Source: Pyrrhosoma nymphula
Taxonomy: Eukaryota > Arthropoda > Insecta > Odonata > Coenagrionidae
Reading direction: 5' to 3'
NCBI GenBank assembly: GCA_963573305.1
Contig: OY754331.1
Span: 93,859,434-93,923,433 of the forward strand
DNA: 64,000 nucleotides
Below are positions 26,501-41,500 of this stretch, piece after piece. Position 1 is the stretch's first letter. Every line of letters starts with the position of its first letter. A model generated the notes under the pieces. It had not been told where the DNA came from and did no database searches. It saw only the letters and a program-made list of their open reading frames with translations. The position numbers and the translations under genes are program-made.

Positions 26501-29500
26501 TAATCTAATTTAACCAACGTAAGATAAAGAGGCATTAGATTTTAGGAAAATTCTCTGGCAATGTGTGTGAAATCTATATCTGGAAATATGCCTGCTGGCA
26601 TAAATTATCATGCATCACTAGTTTTTTTGTCTTACGCGAAAAATTTACATCTGTTATCAGTAAAGTTGATTGACACTTATCGATGAAAAAACTTGACTCA
26701 ACCTTAACTCTGTGGAATCTTACCGCAAAAAATGTTAGAAACACCCGCTATTACTAATTTTCCATGATTGGACGACTAATTGTAAGTACCAATTTGCCAT
26801 GTTGAATGAGCGAAATTTATCAAATTTTCTGAAAATTAAGGATAAAGTCAACAATATATGAAATAAAGTTGCAGCTTTGGAAAACGCAGCACTTTGCAGA
26901 CACAATAAAGCTGTTGGTCATATAGTAGAATTCAATCTGGTCTCATCAATGCGTTGAATGGCCGCGATGGCGCTTATTCCCTGATGACACTAAGAGCCAT
27001 CCACATAACCTTTTTATTGATTCAACATATTGATTTTTGCTGCTGACAATAAGTATGGTTTCAAAGGCTCTAAAAGTGCCTTTAACCGTTGAAACCATGG
27101 TCGGTTATTGAAGTGGTGTTGGTCCGAAGAATGTTAATGTTTCAAAGTAACTCACATCGACCTTTCAACTGGAATATGTCTTCGGCCACGAAAATCCAGA
27201 AAATGGCGACGAGTTGCGTGATATAAGGATGCTTGTGAGGCTTGGAGTCGAATAGGGTCGTTGTGACCTTCCTGCTGCTCGGCAAATCCTTTCCGTGCTC
27301 GACCGATCGTCGTGGTGTCTTCAAACCTGTGAAATGAAGAGAGATAATGCCCCTTCAGTGTGCATGGATTAGTGCTGATATTCCATTCACCTTTGACGGT
27401 AGTTCGAAAGAGATTTTTCTTAAGAACACGATATATACCAATGTTTCCATTTGATTAAAAATTTCATTAAATGTAAGAAGTAAGGAGCATAAATATAAGC
27501 AGCCGAGGACGAAAATGGTGCAAAAAATATTTCAAATTTTGAAAATTGAGGCTTCAAGTAAAATAAATAAAAATTAAACCTAAATGCTACTTTCTAATTT
27601 AAAAACACTAAAGCTAAGATTTCACCAGTAGTGCACAAAATAAAATAAGGACAGAGGTATGCTTCTGCACACCGGCCTAAAATATGACTATGTTAGTCCA
27701 AAAAATCCTTTGGGGCTCGTGAAGGTACAATAAGCCGGAATCATGGGTTTTCCCTGGTTTTATTCACTAATCACTACATAGAGACGTTAATCCTTATGTG
27801 GATGCATCCCAAGACTGCCGCTCACTTACTGTCTCTCTACCTGCGTCCCCGGAGCTTGGCGTCCCCGACGTGACCCAGTGGTCACCCTCCCATTGGCCGC
27901 TAGTTCCAGCGCCTCCCCACGCGGATGCCGCGATGCATCGCATGGGAACGTGTTATCTCAGCCGTTATAGAAGTGTGATCGTGCTTATGACTGGTTTTTA
28001 TGAGAGCCAAGCAAAGGGAACGTGGGAGGAAGGGACACGAAAGCCGTTCGAAAGACCGTCTCGCCACTTGCAACCATCCTCCCTCCAAAATGAGTAGCCA
28101 CATATATGACCATCTCACAACAAAAGACCAAAAGAATGCACCCAATCCAACACACAATGAACTTTGTCCCCCACACTAAATTATAATACAAAATAATGTG
28201 GAAATACACTATATTAGTAGAAGGAGTTCAATTGGTAAATTTATTTCCCTTTATTCACTGAGTCTTATCAACACGCTCAAGTGGTCCAAAGCTCAATCAC
28301 AAGGTTACATAGCACTCAACAGATAACAGGAGTGGTTCCCACTCTTACTTATACATACCGAGGGACCCACCTTTAGTCACTAAATCACCTCACCTACCGT
28401 GATTCTTACGCTAACTAAACCGCAATACTCGAAAGTAGTTCCTAGTAAAGGTCCTTAATTCTACCACACTATTACTACCCCTTTAGGCGCTATGCCAATT
28501 ATGGGGGTCCTGAAGCCTAGCGGGTGGTTGGGCCATCCGCCGAGTACCTAACCGTGTTGAGCGACGCCGGGAGGGAGGCTTGTCCCTGCGTCTCTCAGTA
28601 GGTATGACACGAAGTGCGTTTGAATTTCATTCCAAAAAACAATAAAGACGCACCCCCACAACATACGATATTCAAGTAATTCTGTTAACATACAAAAGTA
28701 AATACACACCTTGATCATTTAAATAGCAACTCATCAGCGTATCCTCGTAATTACTAATAAAGCGATTAAATTACTTAACTCAATGCTATTATCAACGTGC
28801 CAATTCCTACGTGGGCTCCACGGATTCCTCGTGAGCGGCCTCCTCTTCCTCCTCCTTATCTATTACCACACGCATGTTTCGCGCGTCAATTATTTTCTGT
28901 TGCCCGGAGCCGTTGGTTGGTCTCCTCATTTGACGATATTTACCCCCGATCCCCTCGCTCTTCCAATATGTGACGACAAACAGCACAAGGAATGTCGTTT
29001 CCAGCACAGCGGGTGCGGAGATGCGGAGGATCCTATTCGGTGCTATCCTATAACCTATCACCTATAACCGATTCTATAACCGCTATCACTTTCGCTAAGA
29101 ATTTCCCAAACCCAGCCCTCGGGAGAGGGTTGGCCATATCTCGCTCGATCTCGTCCTTTGCCCCTTCAGACCGTCATCACCTATATCCTTGAGCAATTCC
29201 CTCACTTCGGAGAACATGTCGATTATGGGTAGACATATCTCCATTAATGAGCCTTGCACTACGGCCCTCCCTTGGCAGGCAGTCATGACTTTAAGTGAGT
29301 TTGACGGAAGTGGCCAAGTGAATTGTGAACAACCAACCCCGCCACACCGTGATAAAATGGGGCGTTGTGAAACCAACTTCTTTCCTAAGACAATTACTTG
29401 CCCCTTTTTGCATAAATAAATCGTATTTATATACCGAATTAGTCCCACTCAGCAACATTAAATTCCCCGGACATGAAAATATTGGCCCCTTACGTTACAC

Positions 29501-32500
29501 CCGCAGTTCGCTATCGATCAAGAACGCGAAGTAAAGCCTGTATTTCGTGATAAGAAAATGGAATCCAACTTACCATTTTCCGTAAATTCCTAGATTAGGA
29601 TACTCAACTGGAAACACGTGAATGCGGTTAAGAGGACCTCCCATTCTATCACAAAATTCCCAATCTTTTCTCCATTGTTCACATTCAGGGTCTCCCTCCT
29701 GTTTTTCCGCTAAGCCAATTCACCCCTCTATCGACGCTTTGCATATTTTTCGACATAAGGCATCCGCGTTCGAGTGTATCCTGCCAGGTTTGTGAGTGAC
29801 TTGGTAGTCATATTCACTTTAATTGAGGGTCCATCGTATTAATCGACTACTTGGATATTTCAACCCAGATAACCAGGTAAGCGCGGCATGGTCCGTGACA
29901 ATAGTGAAATTTCACCCATAGATATTTCACCTAAAATACCCCATTGACCACACCACTACCAATAGCTCCTTTTCCGTCGTTGTGTGATTTAGCTCCGGGG
30001 CTTTTAATTGCCTGAACGCGTATACAACTGGGTGTTCCTCGCCCCCCACTATCTGTGACAAAACCGTGCCAACCGCAAAATTGCCTGCGTCGCGTCCGTG
30101 GTAATTATAAAGGGCAACGCGAAATCAGGGTACACTAGGACTGAGCAGATTATCAGCGCTTCCTTAATAGTTCTCATCGCCTCGTCGCACTCTGGAGCCC
30201 AGATAAACGGCGTTCTCTTCCATAAGAGCCTGGTGAGTGGTCGGGCATGAACCGCGTAGTTTTCAATGAAACGGCGATAGTAGTAAGCCAGGCTCAAGAA
30301 CGATTCTGTCTCCGTAACAGACTTGGGGTTCTGGAAATCCTTCACAGCGACAATCTTTTCAGAGTCTTGGTGAATCCCCTTCGAGCTATGTATATACCCT
30401 AGATAGTTAACTTGTGGATGGACAAAATGGCACATGGTTAGTTTTATCGAGAGTCCCGCGCTCTAAAATCTCCCAACAATTTTCTAATCGCGAAATATGC
30501 TCCCAGATCCAACTACCTATTACAATCACGTCGTCCAGGTATACCAGGCATTCCCTGGGAGTCATGTCACGTAACACCCCGCCCATCATCCTTTGGTAGA
30601 CGGCAGGAGCGTTCCTAAGGCTGAAAGGCATCCGGACGTATTCATCGTGGCCCGAATTTACTAAAAATGCAGTTTTTTTCCGCTGACGACGGCACCATCT
30701 TTATCTGATTGTAATCCATCGTCATATTCACAGTTGTGAAGTACTATCAAACGCCCAGGTAGTCCAGCGTCTCAGTTATGTTGGGCAAGGGGTAAACAAA
30801 CATCAGCCTTAGTTATAGAGTTTAGCGCTCGGTAATCTATACAAAACCAATAATTCGGGTTCCCATCATCGTTTTTTTTACAATTACGACAGGTGAGGTC
30901 CATGGGCTAGTATTCGGTCTTATAAACGCATCATTTAACTGGTTGATCACAAACTCTTCGATCACTGGCTTAAAATGATGCGGGGTCCGATAAGTTCATA
31001 ATCCGGTCATAATGAGGTCCGATATAACTGGGGCGGGCGTCTCCTGTCGGAATCTCATGTTCCATTAGGTGAATATCTGGAGGGCTTCCTACCCGAGTGA
31101 ATAGCCTGCTGTATCTTTCAATGACAGGAAAGAGAACCTCCCGCTCCCTCTCGGCTAAATGGGCGAGCTTTTCCTCAATTATTTCACGGAAAGTATTCTT
31201 GTCAATCACCTCAACCACACGCATGTACTTAGTTTCCCCCACTTCTGCCTCATCCCTCCATTCCTTGAGCCCAACTGAAACTTAACGCAAGTCACTTACG
31301 ACCGCGATCAATGTACCTTTGTTCAACGTTAAGTTTTGGAATCCAAACTTACTTACGCTTGCCGCTACGCTTCCGTTCCCATACAACTTGCTCACAGACC
31401 TGGCTACCCAACAGTCTCCTTCCTCGAGAGCCGACTCCACCAGGCACTCCTGGCCCACTCACCACTCGTTCGCATTCAGGTGTAGGGACACGAGCTGGGC
31501 GCTCCGAGCAGGGATAACCTCAGCGGCGGCAACCCTTACCGTCACCTCAACCAGCCCTTGGTGTACCCTTGGTCCCCTCTCCGCTTCTTTCCTCGGCGCC
31601 CACCCTGTGTTCCCGCTATCTCTTCCCCAAAGGGACAATTCTCCCCCCAAGAATCAATTTCCCTGCCACCACATCAATCACCGCGCGGGTGGCCTTCAAA
31701 AGGTCCACTCCCAGGATTATCGCGTACCCCCCTAAGGAAACCACTACATGGGCCCTCATTTTAAAAGGGCATGTTCCCAATGTGTACAGGCACAACCACT
31801 TCCCCGTGATTCCGATTGAGTCCACCCTCCAAGCCTCGGATACGATGCGGTGTTGTGCGTCGAGTTTGATTCCCGCAACATCGCCGTGTCACAAGGCTGA
31901 CTTGTGCGCCAGTTTCGATCAGCGTACGCCCCCCTCTGACCCAACACGTCACTAGCACTACTAAATCTCCTGCCCCACTTCGGTGACGGACGCACAGCAG
32001 CACAGCATTTACCTGGGGCCTCCGCGGACGAGTGAATTGCCCCCGGTTCCATTTTTTGACCAATCGCTTTGTTTCTGCGGCTGTGTAGCGCACTCGCACG
32101 CCCCAGGCTCGACATTCCTACAGAGGTAACACCGCTGCTCACCTCACCTGTGACACTCCCGAGCGAAATGTCGCGCTTGTCCACAGGCATTAGCACACAT
32201 TCGTCCTTGTCCCAAACACCTTGCAAATATTTTCGTTAATTCCTCGTAGCCGCCTATCTCCCCACTCTTCTCCCGCGTCCTCAAAAATTCCGCCGCCCCT
32301 TTACCGAGCCGGAAAATTGTGATGTCTATCTTTTCCTGGGCATCCCATCCCGCAACCCGATAAAAAACCCTCGATATTTTCGCCTTGGGCCCCGTGGAAT
32401 TGTTCGATCACCAAAAGTAGCGTGTATGCTTTTTGCGGGCCTCGTTAGTGGTCTGGCGAGGGCACACGTGGTTCCTTCTTTAAATGCCTCAACTACTCGC

Positions 32501-35500
32501 ACGTCTTGTCTAGGGCCTGCTGGAATTCCATTTCTCGCCCCGACAAACTCACCGTTCCCGCCATTTTATCCCCGCTGCCACTTACCTACGACTTCTCGAT
32601 GTTAATGCCCTTCCTCATCCCAACACTGCCGTTCACGTGCTGTCTCCTTGCCCGCGTCCCCGGAGCTTGGCGTCCCCCACGTGACCCAGTGTCGTGCATT
32701 ACGACCTTATACAGATACACGGCGTATTCCATCTGGGTAATTGATGGTGTGCCAGGGTTTTAGTTGCCATATGTAAGAAGGATTGTCGGAGGGACAAGCC
32801 TGGGTAGTCGTCCGAGTGAGGCGGAGGGACCTTTAAAGTATGTCGACTATCATTGAGTATGACCACAAAGCGAGTCGATGAAACCATCTGGATACATCCT
32901 TAGCCATTAATCCAGAATTAGAAATCCAGACGTGTCACGAAAAAAGGCAACTCGTGGACGATTCGCAAAATACGTGAACTCGTAAAAGCACGAGTTGGTA
33001 AACTATTTGGATGCTTCTCCAGATGCATCGCAAATGAGGGGAACCCGTGGGAAACGACCACCTACGACTTGGAATCCCACTTCCTTCTCGGCGGACATAC
33101 ACTGGCTTCCCCCCTCTTGAAATCGTATATAAACCCCACGAATCTCTTTATTCGGGGGAAGAAATGAACGCTCGCGGCCGGAGGCTACGTCCTTCAGCAA
33201 CACTGTACCAAGTATAATAAAGTTTGCCCTTACTAGCAATCGCTTGGGCAATTCTATCCTTAAGTGCATACCCCAAGGGAGCAGATTCAACCGCTCGAGT
33301 ATTGCTTCTTTTGTATCTCTCTGCTCCTGCACCGAGCAATTGGGACACGACACCAGTGTTCATCTTCCGGTTGGCCCCTCGGTCCAGCGCCTCCCTTCCC
33401 ACGTGGATGCCATGATGCACGCCTCGCATGGGAACGTACCATCTCAGCCGTTAAGGCCGTTTTACACGGGGCACGTCATTGCGCAGGTTAGAGCTGCATT
33501 AATTTCTAATATGGCGGGCAATTGCACGAATGCATGAACGAAATTAGAACAGGGGATATTTTGCCATCTCGCATCCATGCATTCTCGCATGCGTTCTCGC
33601 AATTCACCGCTTTACACGACGCAATTTTGACTGCGCCTTCGGACATACGTCAGATTGCGCAATGACGTGCCCCGTGTAAAACGGCCTTTAGAGAAATGCG
33701 ATCATGCTAATGACGGTTGAATATGAGAGCCAAGCAATGGGAACGTGGGAGGAAGGGACACGTAAGCCGTTGGAAAGACCGTCTCACCACTTACAGCTAC
33801 AAATAGATTTCCAATAATTTTGCATCTTAATGCTGCTCCATTTGCTCTCATACTAAGTAGGTAATCTTGATGACATAAAAAATTTGTTTTCTGACTTTAT
33901 ACTCATTAAAGAACGCTATTTACATATTTGATGCTTAAAATAATTTATTTCAAGTATTACGCAGGAAAGGCCTTTACAGCTCAATTGTTTTTTTCGGTTT
34001 AATAAGAATATTATGTGGATACATATTTTTTAAGTAATTAAGAAAGTATACGAACATGATGAAACCTATGCGTCAGAACTTTCTTATTGATTCTATAATA
34101 TTTCTCTCTTGAGTTTACAACCGTGTCATATCCAATGGAAAACTGCATCTAATTTTTTCTAAAATATCTCTAAGAAAGGATCATGACACAATAGCATTAG
34201 ATAGATGCCATATATGTTTTTATTTGAGGCCAAATTCATTGAATTTGATGCGTATTGATATGTAGCTCGAACTACACTAACTTTTTCAACAGTTGTAGGA
34301 TCCACTTTGTTAAAGCCACTAGTGGATTATACGAGTGAAAACTTGGTAAGTTTCACAGAGTTTTTATTTGTAATAATCGGTTACATGGCTTACGGTGTCG
34401 AGTTCTTGTTTGAGATTTTCAAGTAATTGGAAACGACTACAAAGGTGAGATAATGTAGCGTATTTAAGTATATGTTTTAAAGGTGACACACTTGCCACAC
34501 GTTTAGTTTCTAGGGCCCTGTATCATTTAGCCTTACCTGCGGTCCTGGCGCAATTAACGAATTCATTCGTTTCTGTCTCCTAGTTTGTGAAACTTCAGTG
34601 CAGAGAACGTTCGTTCAAGTGTTGTATTAAAGATTTTTTTATTTAGACTCATCAGTTGCTTCATAATAAACCCAATGAAACTTGCATGGTTTTCGTTTTC
34701 TTCCTCAAAGTAGTTTGAGCGAGCTTTTGTTCCTATTCATACATAGTCCATGTTTGAATTTGAATTTTAAATTTAAAGCAAAAGTAAAACTGAGAAGCAA
34801 ATGTTGTTTTTTAAAAAACGCAAAAACTTTGTTTTAATTACTGAAATACACATTAATTAACTAGGTCTATAAAAATATACGTCTACAAGGTCTCAACTTG
34901 ACTCAATTTTTTCGCACCCTACGCTGAAAACGCCGTCACGTCCGATTTTTTTTCCGATTCTGCAAATCTTGTCCCGTTGAACAATCGATTTATTTTTATA
35001 AGTAGTTGAGGAAGCACAAAAGCTACACGGTGTTATATTTCTGACGAGTCTATTCGTTAGAAATGTTCATTTCTTAACAATATTCTTTCTGAAGTGCCTA
35101 AGCGTACCATATCCCGTGGAAAATGACGGGTGTTTTCTGCAAATATCTTGATCTCGAAAGGCATGAAGGTAAGTGGTTGATACTCTGTTATCATTGCAAT
35201 TATTAGATCGTTTACTTTACAATGAGACCATAATATTCTATTTTTATATGAAGTGATATCTCGCTACAACTACCTTGACTTAACCCAGTCGTGCGAGAGA
35301 CGTTCAATGGATAGCACTCACCGTCGCAGTATCTTGCGGCCACCAGCCTCGACAGTGGGACGTGCGCGACTCCGCTCTCTGGGTTCCTTAGGTTGTTGCA
35401 CGTTCCGTCGTAGCTGCGGTAACCGTATCGGCGGCAGGCGCACCGCTCCCTTCGCTCCCCGCACACCCGGCTCTGTTGCCTCGTCAGCTCAATGGGCAGA

Positions 35501-38500
35501 CCTTTTGGGAGAGAAAAACAGATCCATTGAGGTTATAGAACACAGGAGTCCGAAGCTATAGCTCCCCCAAGTGGTAGAAATTGAAGCCTCAAACGAAAAC
35601 ATGAGTGATTACCATTAGCTGAAAACGGGATTATATCGGTCCTGGGGAAGATGTGTGACATATTCAAGGATTGAATATTAACGGATTCCTTTTAAACAGG
35701 TATGTGGTGCGTAATGATAGTGTCATATTTATCTCCATCCACTGCTTCAATTTCATTAGAATTACAATTGAGATCTTAGGATTGTTTAAACGTGAAATTT
35801 ATAAATATAATTACGTGTGCCACATTGAAAAAATGGCTGCCGGATGAAAAAGAAGACGAATATAAATTTTAAAATAATCACTTTCAGCTTTAAATCATGT
35901 TTGTTTGTGCGATTGAATAGGAGATAAATAAATGGTGGGTGCTTAAAGTGGCTCCCCCATAAAACGTGTTAAATGTAATTTTATTCATATTCTGACTACT
36001 AATAGGAAAAAATGTCCTCTATTTGATATGGACAACAAAGTTCAATCTTCTCTCGCTACTTTTCACCAATCTAACTTCAAGTTACGTGACGTTAGATGTG
36101 AATACGGTTAAAAAATGGGAAAATACCTATACCCCCTATTTCTCTTACTAATATAAAAGCACTGTCATGAAGAACTGTTTCAAAGTAGCGGGTTATCCCA
36201 GGAAATTAAATAGAGATGAAATTCAGGCGCGAATCAATACTATCATATTTAGCAAGTAAGTACAGTAGATGAAGTAAAAATGCGTTTTTTCAATATAAAT
36301 GGCGCTGCAGTTGATTTGCATGGATGGAAAATCTGCATATTTTTCATATTAATGTTGCTTTATAGTGGATGAGGACTCTTTTCAGTAAGAGCAATATTTT
36401 TTAACGATATTATGTAAAAACCAGAGTTCAGTATTTGTTTTGACTCATATGGAAAAGTGTAATTTTGTTTTTACAAACTTGTTCCAGCATAAACTGTTGC
36501 TTCATTAACGCTCTCACATATTCTTAAGACTCCTAATCCTTCTCCTTTAATGTCTCTTCCACCACATCATGAACCCACAATGTTTTCCATCTACCCATTC
36601 CTCTTACGCTATTCACTCCTCAATCACAATCCTGTTCCACTACTCAACTCTTTTCTATTATTTAAACATTGCCAAACCCACAGAGAATAATCCTTTTATA
36701 AAATCTATTACGGTAGCATGAAGGAAGAGATAATTTCAAAATGTCAAAAGAAAATGAATAAAAAGATATTAGCTTTAGTTCCCATAAGTATCCAATGTGT
36801 ATATCAAGCAAAAATCAACATGAAACACACTCATAATCTTTACTCTTAATAATCCAAGATGGTATGTATATTGTTCTAGCAAATTCAATGGTTGCATGGG
36901 GTAAATAAACATTTGTCACAGTATGCACAGCTGATTTTTCTTCTTTGAATCAAAACTAGGTATGTGTATGACTTACAACTGTTTTCACTCATATGGTATG
37001 TAAACTACTGTTATCTGATTACAGTTCTATAATATAGAGAGCACTGGCACAGTGGATATTGGTCTGAAGTTATTGATGGCTATAACCAATGATAAACATT
37101 AAACCATTCTGTAAATTAATATTTGATCAGAGACTATTCCTTGCAAAGATAATAACATATAGATTGAGGTCAGATATTTAGTAAACATTCTTATTTCCTG
37201 ATTTTTCCATGCATTTCCGAACATCTACAGAGTAAACTAGTTATAATTTTGCCTAGATATAGTATTCCCTGCCTGTTACATGATATAGCCAAGTAAAAGG
37301 CAACTAGTAGCAATCAGATAGCAGAGAAACTCACTGACGCTTACATATTTTATTGCATTGCATTGGTGCTTCTTAATGGTAGCAACAATATCATCCAAAG
37401 GAAGAACGAATGTAGTGGGTTTCAAATTAGCACTTTCAATGCCTAACATTTTTAGAAGATTCATCACATCCTGCAATCAGTTTTTAAATACCTACTCATA
37501 CACATTATTATAACATATATTTTGTGTGTATTAGGCATTTCTTATAGCTTAGATGCAAAATATGTTAACACTTACTGATAAGCATTTGATATGTATAAAT
37601 GTTGAATACCCTGTACGACATAACTATAATAATAAAATCGTGTTCGTAACCAATTAACATCTCAAATGTACGGGAAAAAGCATTTTGTGAGGGGGAATTA
37701 ATATAGCACTAAAGATTCAATACTATAACAACTAGCATTTTTACTGAATATACAATTTATTGAAAGGTACGCAGGTACATGCACACCATCATTTAATAAT
37801 ATGCTTTTTAAACATTTAGAATCTATGTAGGTATTGCTAAAAACATATTTATTGAATATCAATATAATTGGCTAGTTTGATTAGTTAACTAAGTGACGAA
37901 GTGCACGGTGAAACGCCAACGGTTTTAATCGACGGCAACAAACGAAGAATGTTTTGTAAGGAGTGTTTTAAATTAGATATACATCACTCAAGTGGCTGAA
38001 AAAATTCATATGTTTCAACAAATATTGAGAATGGTAAAGTGAAAAGTCCTATGCAAGTTCACTTTGGCACAAGAAGTGCTTCACGAGAAGAAAACAACAC
38101 CTTGACAGAAGCAACTTCACAAAAACAATCATCGTAGGACTAATTATTACTATTAGAAACACAGATATTAAAAGGTACATTTTCTATACTCCATGATTAT
38201 ATACTTTCATAGAATATTCAATACGTGTGACAAAACCCAAACCAATGTAGGTATGTACACAGAATGTCTTTGGCTCCTGTATTTGCACTAATACTCGGAA
38301 GTTATGCTTTACCTTTACGATGTAAACAATAAACGACAAATATTACGTTAAACTATGAAAAAATCTTCGATTGAGGCATTTATTAATATTAAGTATTTTA
38401 AATATTATTAAATATAAATATTAAAGCGCTCAACAATCACGAGGAAGTATTTAAGAAGCACTGTAACTTAATTTGAGATATATAGCTCGATGTAAACAAA

Positions 38501-41500
38501 CTTTTACCAAAGTTGAACGTTCGCTTATTTACGTGCAATTCACTCTTAGACAAACACACAGCAGCAAACTATGAGATTAAATCAGGGGGCACTAACTTAA
38601 AGAAAATCTACGACGTGAATAAACATTGACCCATTTACTTCACTATAGAGGCCATTTTTGAAGCACTAACTCTTGGTAAATTTACGACATAAGCTATAAC
38701 TTTAGAATAAATTGAGCATACACTTTCTTCGTTTAACTCTCGTCCATAAACACAACGCAATATTATGCCATTGTAGAAGCACCTGAACTTTTATAACCTC
38801 CGCGGCGTAAGCTAACTTTAAAAACTGCCAATCTAAAAATGCAAGGGCATCCATGTAGTAGGTAGCTTAATTTCAATTAGCATTGATTCAAAATTTTATA
38901 GAACAGTTGAAACAACGAACAAATTGCAGTCATCAGTCTTATCTGACTCTTGCGAAGATTATGCAACTCTTTAAACTCATTTCCTCTCTTAACCCATTCA
39001 TTAGGAGCGTAAGTTTACCTGACACAAATTACCTTTAAATGTAAAAGTATCACCAAAAAACACACGCAATACACCACAGCACATATAGTGCTTATAAAAT
39101 TTGTAATCACTGAATTTCCATAATTGCATTGTCACTTAAACACAGGATAGGTATACCTTCGTTTCAATATTCTCGACAAATATTACGTCTCTTCAAAGAA
39201 CTGCGGAACTGGCCGCGCAGTAACTTTAACGGAGTCATCCGCTGATGGTCACACAATTGTGTGAAATTCACAGTGAAAAATTAAGGTCAGGGTAGGTTAA
39301 CTGAAAGAGCACTTGGCGCGAAATCGGGGGGTCTGGGTTTGAATCCCAGTCCAGGCAAATCATGCTTTCACTGTAAATTTCACACAATTACGTCTCTTTC
39401 ACAAGAGAAACTTAGTGATACCGACTGTAATTGAAAATTGAATTTAAGTGCTACAGTCGAATTTATTTCGACTTTAATTCTTACAGCCAAAAGAAAACGT
39501 TGATCGATTCGAACTACTTACCAAAATAAACTTTCACAGTGTTCTATGCTACTATTTATCATTGGTTTTTATAATGAGTTTTGAATAATTTGTGGTTCAT
39601 AAAATATGTCACTCTTTAATAGTTTTTTATCATGAGGGATATTTCTAATATTCTTCGTAACTATACTTAAAATCACAAACCAAGAACATTGTGTGAAAAC
39701 AAAACAAACCTTCGAACGTATTGCTCAATTGTGCCTTCAATTGTATTCGAAGAATTACCCACAACTCCTCGGAAACCGGCACTAAACGAGGTAGCTGTAC
39801 TAAAGCTCTGTTTAGCTTTCAAGAGCTTTAAGCTGTACACATCGGTCGTGCTTACAGAATATAACTTACGAACTACCAGGTTTTTTATCGCTCACGACTT
39901 TCCTGAGAGATCATTGATCGTAGGCAACTTTAACAGCTCACTAGCTGGAACTTCGTTCACTCATGACCTTAAGCTCACGACCGAATCACAAGTAGGAGTG
40001 ATAGGCGTGACCGAGATCTCTCAATAGACTGACTTTGCCCATCACTAGCTCTAGGGATCGTTGGCGGGTTAAACACCGTTTTAGTTGATAAAAGTGACAT
40101 GCTTAATCGCTTATAAGAATTTTTTAAGTAAATGGATTTTCTGTGACTTGTGTGAAATATCACTTCCTTTGCCATGCAAGCTCATTCTCTTGCTCACCAA
40201 TGTAACCATCTGCTAAGTATGTGCTGTTATTTACATTTTTAAGAAACTGATTCAGGCCTAAGTTTGTGGAAAAAGTCATTATTAATAAAAATTATAGCTT
40301 AGGATTTTGCACACTGAAATATAAGGCCGACAATGGTTTCAGCAATTACTTACCATTATCAATGATTTGAGGATGAATTGCTAAACCATGGCCGGTTTTC
40401 CATTTCAGTGAGGACAATGGTAGGGTTTAGTTTTATTAGCTTATAATTAACACTCACAAATAGCCTAGGAAAGATCAATGATCAGCATCTAAGTATAACT
40501 TTGTGATATTCTCTCACTAATTTTATTGGCCAACCGAGGTTTCATCTCATTTAAATCATATTATAAGTCATTGCTACATTAGTATGCTGAAACTTTGGTC
40601 TTCCAATGAAATAAGTTTAGTGTGAAAATATTAAAAAAATGATTTGATTGTTCAGAATTGACGCGTAAGAAATGTTCACTGAGTGACGCCTCAAGTTACT
40701 TATCATAGTCTTAGACTAAGATTTTATTGCGTGCCATTATGACCCTGATATTAACGAGCCAACATAAAAGAAAATATTCTTACAAAAATAGGTTTGAAAG
40801 CGTGAAAATTACACAATCGCAAGGAATTTCCCTCGAATCGGGAGAAGTTAAACTCACTGTCTGAATCGCGGTCACTGCTTAGCGACACCGGAGGATACGT
40901 CACGCAGTACTCCTCATGTGATTGGTGGCCGTCCGGACGTCGCGTGGTTCTCGTGCGGTGTCGCTCGGTCGTCGCGGGCGGATTCGTGGGCCTCGTGGGG
41001 CGCGGTGGGGGAGATCTTCTGGTCGATGGCGGAGGTGGAGGCGTGGTAGGAGGTGGTGGACATGGTTGCGTGGGAGGTGTTCTAGGTGGTTGCGTGGGAG
41101 GTGCTTGCGTGGTAGGTGGTGGCGTGGTAGGTGGTTGCGTAGTAGGTGGTTGCGTAGTAGGTGGTTGCGTGGTAGGTTGTTGCGTGGTAGGTGGTTGCGT
41201 GGTAGTTGGTTGCGTGGTAGGTGGCTGCGTGGTAGGTGGCTGTGTGGTAGGTGGCTGCGTGGTAGGTGGCTGCGTGGTAGGTGGCTGCGTGGTAGGTGGC
41301 TGCGTGGTAGGTGGCTGCGTGGTAGGTGGCTGCGTGGTAGGTGGCTGCGTGGTAGGTGGCTGCGTGGTAGGTGGCTGCGTGGTAGGTGGCTGCGTGGTAG
41401 GTGGCTGCGTGGTAGGTGGCTGCGTGGTAGGTGGCTGCGTGGTAGGTGGCTGCGTGGTAGGTGGCTGCGTGGTAGTTGGCTGCGTGGTAGGTGGCTGCGT

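Noticed and set aside
39689..40027. 112-codon plus-strand frame as a gene
   Set aside because: No recognised domain, no clear splice sites or signals, and the opposite strand is nearly as open. It may be decayed repeat.
40320..40400. Extra exon of the peroxidase-like gene ending at a GTAAGT donor
   Set aside because: The only open frame leading to that donor is cut by a TAA just upstream with no acceptor AG between, and it ends in a phase that does not fit exon 3.
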